64,000 nt of DNA, from NCBI RefSeq assembly GCF_036417845.1, contig NC_089985.1, positions 31,578,583 through 31,642,582 of the forward strand, given 5' to 3'. The DNA comes from Apteryx mantelli (taxonomy: Eukaryota; Chordata; Aves; Apterygiformes; Apterygidae). Position numbers and translations under genes: made by a program. How positions within the stretch are numbered: position 1 is the stretch's first letter; the number at the start of each line of letters is the position of its first letter. Below are positions 63,836-64,000 of this stretch, piece by piece. Under the pieces are notes generated by a model, which was not told the DNA's origin, made no database searches, and worked only from the letters and a program-made list of their open reading frames with translations.

Positions 63836-64000
63836 GCAATAATAAAAATAATCACCCCAGCCCACGACAATTTCAAGTATCCCCAAATAAAAGACAGAAT
63901 TATAAATAATTATAACTTTACAATTTAATAATTGACACATATACTATAGTATTTACAGTATCATAAATGCTTTTTTGTGTTACTTTTAGTAAGCAATCCC

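Larger units (their letters stand above)
62835..64000 (-). other. ZSWIM5: Probable 3'UTR of ZSWIM5 (partial)
   Basis: No coding frame is recognisable, but the interval looks like the end of a long leftward 3'UTR: a terminal AATAAA on the minus strand, AT-rich sequence with TAATAATAA runs and ATTTA-type elements at 63,810-64,000, then a GC-rich stretch. In human the ZSWIM5 gene is convergent with UROD and ends under 1 kb from it, so synteny points to ZSWIM5. Assignment is by position only; no ZSWIM5 protein residue is visible here. Confidence 0.5.

Overview
The window is vertebrate nuclear DNA. The gene order EIF2B3 (-), HECTD3 (-), UROD (+), ZSWIM5 3' end (-) is the conserved amniote order (human 1p34). 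Multi-exon genes with GT/AG introns, few interspersed repeats (only old CR1/L3-type and MIR-like remnants, no young copies), compact GC-rich genes and GC-rich minisatellites suggest a sauropsid, most likely a bird. A crocodilian or turtle is not excluded. No retrovirus-like element was recognised.

Layout. 1-24,620: the first three coding exons of EIF2B3 on the minus strand, separated by long AT-rich introns (intron 2 is about 16.9 kb). 24,621-25,130: its CpG-rich promoter. 25,137-26,356: a G-rich minisatellite of 57-bp and 70-bp units. 26,360-28,680: GC-rich intergenic DNA. 28,689-38,501: a complete 21-exon HECTD3 paralogue on the minus strand (copy A). 38,502-39,010: its GC-rich upstream region, with a 158-bp tandem duplication. 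39,000-44,480: intergenic. 44,500-56,410: a second complete 21-exon HECTD3 on the minus strand (copy B, the better match to human HECTD3). 56,411-56,746: a bidirectional promoter with five YY1-type sites. 56,747-61,359: the complete 10-exon UROD on the plus strand. 62,835-64,000: apparent 3'UTR of ZSWIM5 on the minus strand.

The main novelty is the HECTD3 tandem pair. Both copies encode 848 residues, and every one of the 21 coding exons has the same length and phase in both. Residues 111-848 are only about 69% identical by my manual alignment, with no insertion or deletion. Exon 1 is different: 407 bp around it differ at only 2 positions, and the 110 encoded residues are identical. This points to an old duplication that kept two working E3 ligase genes, followed by a recent gene conversion limited to exon 1. 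Copy B keeps the head-to-head arrangement with UROD. Copy A has its own promoter region and poly(A) signal.

The genes have unrelated housekeeping roles: translation-initiation control (EIF2B3), ubiquitin ligation (HECTD3) and haem synthesis (UROD). They share location and CpG-type promoters rather than a pathway. All coordinates and identities were worked out by eye from the sequence; family knowledge is from memory.
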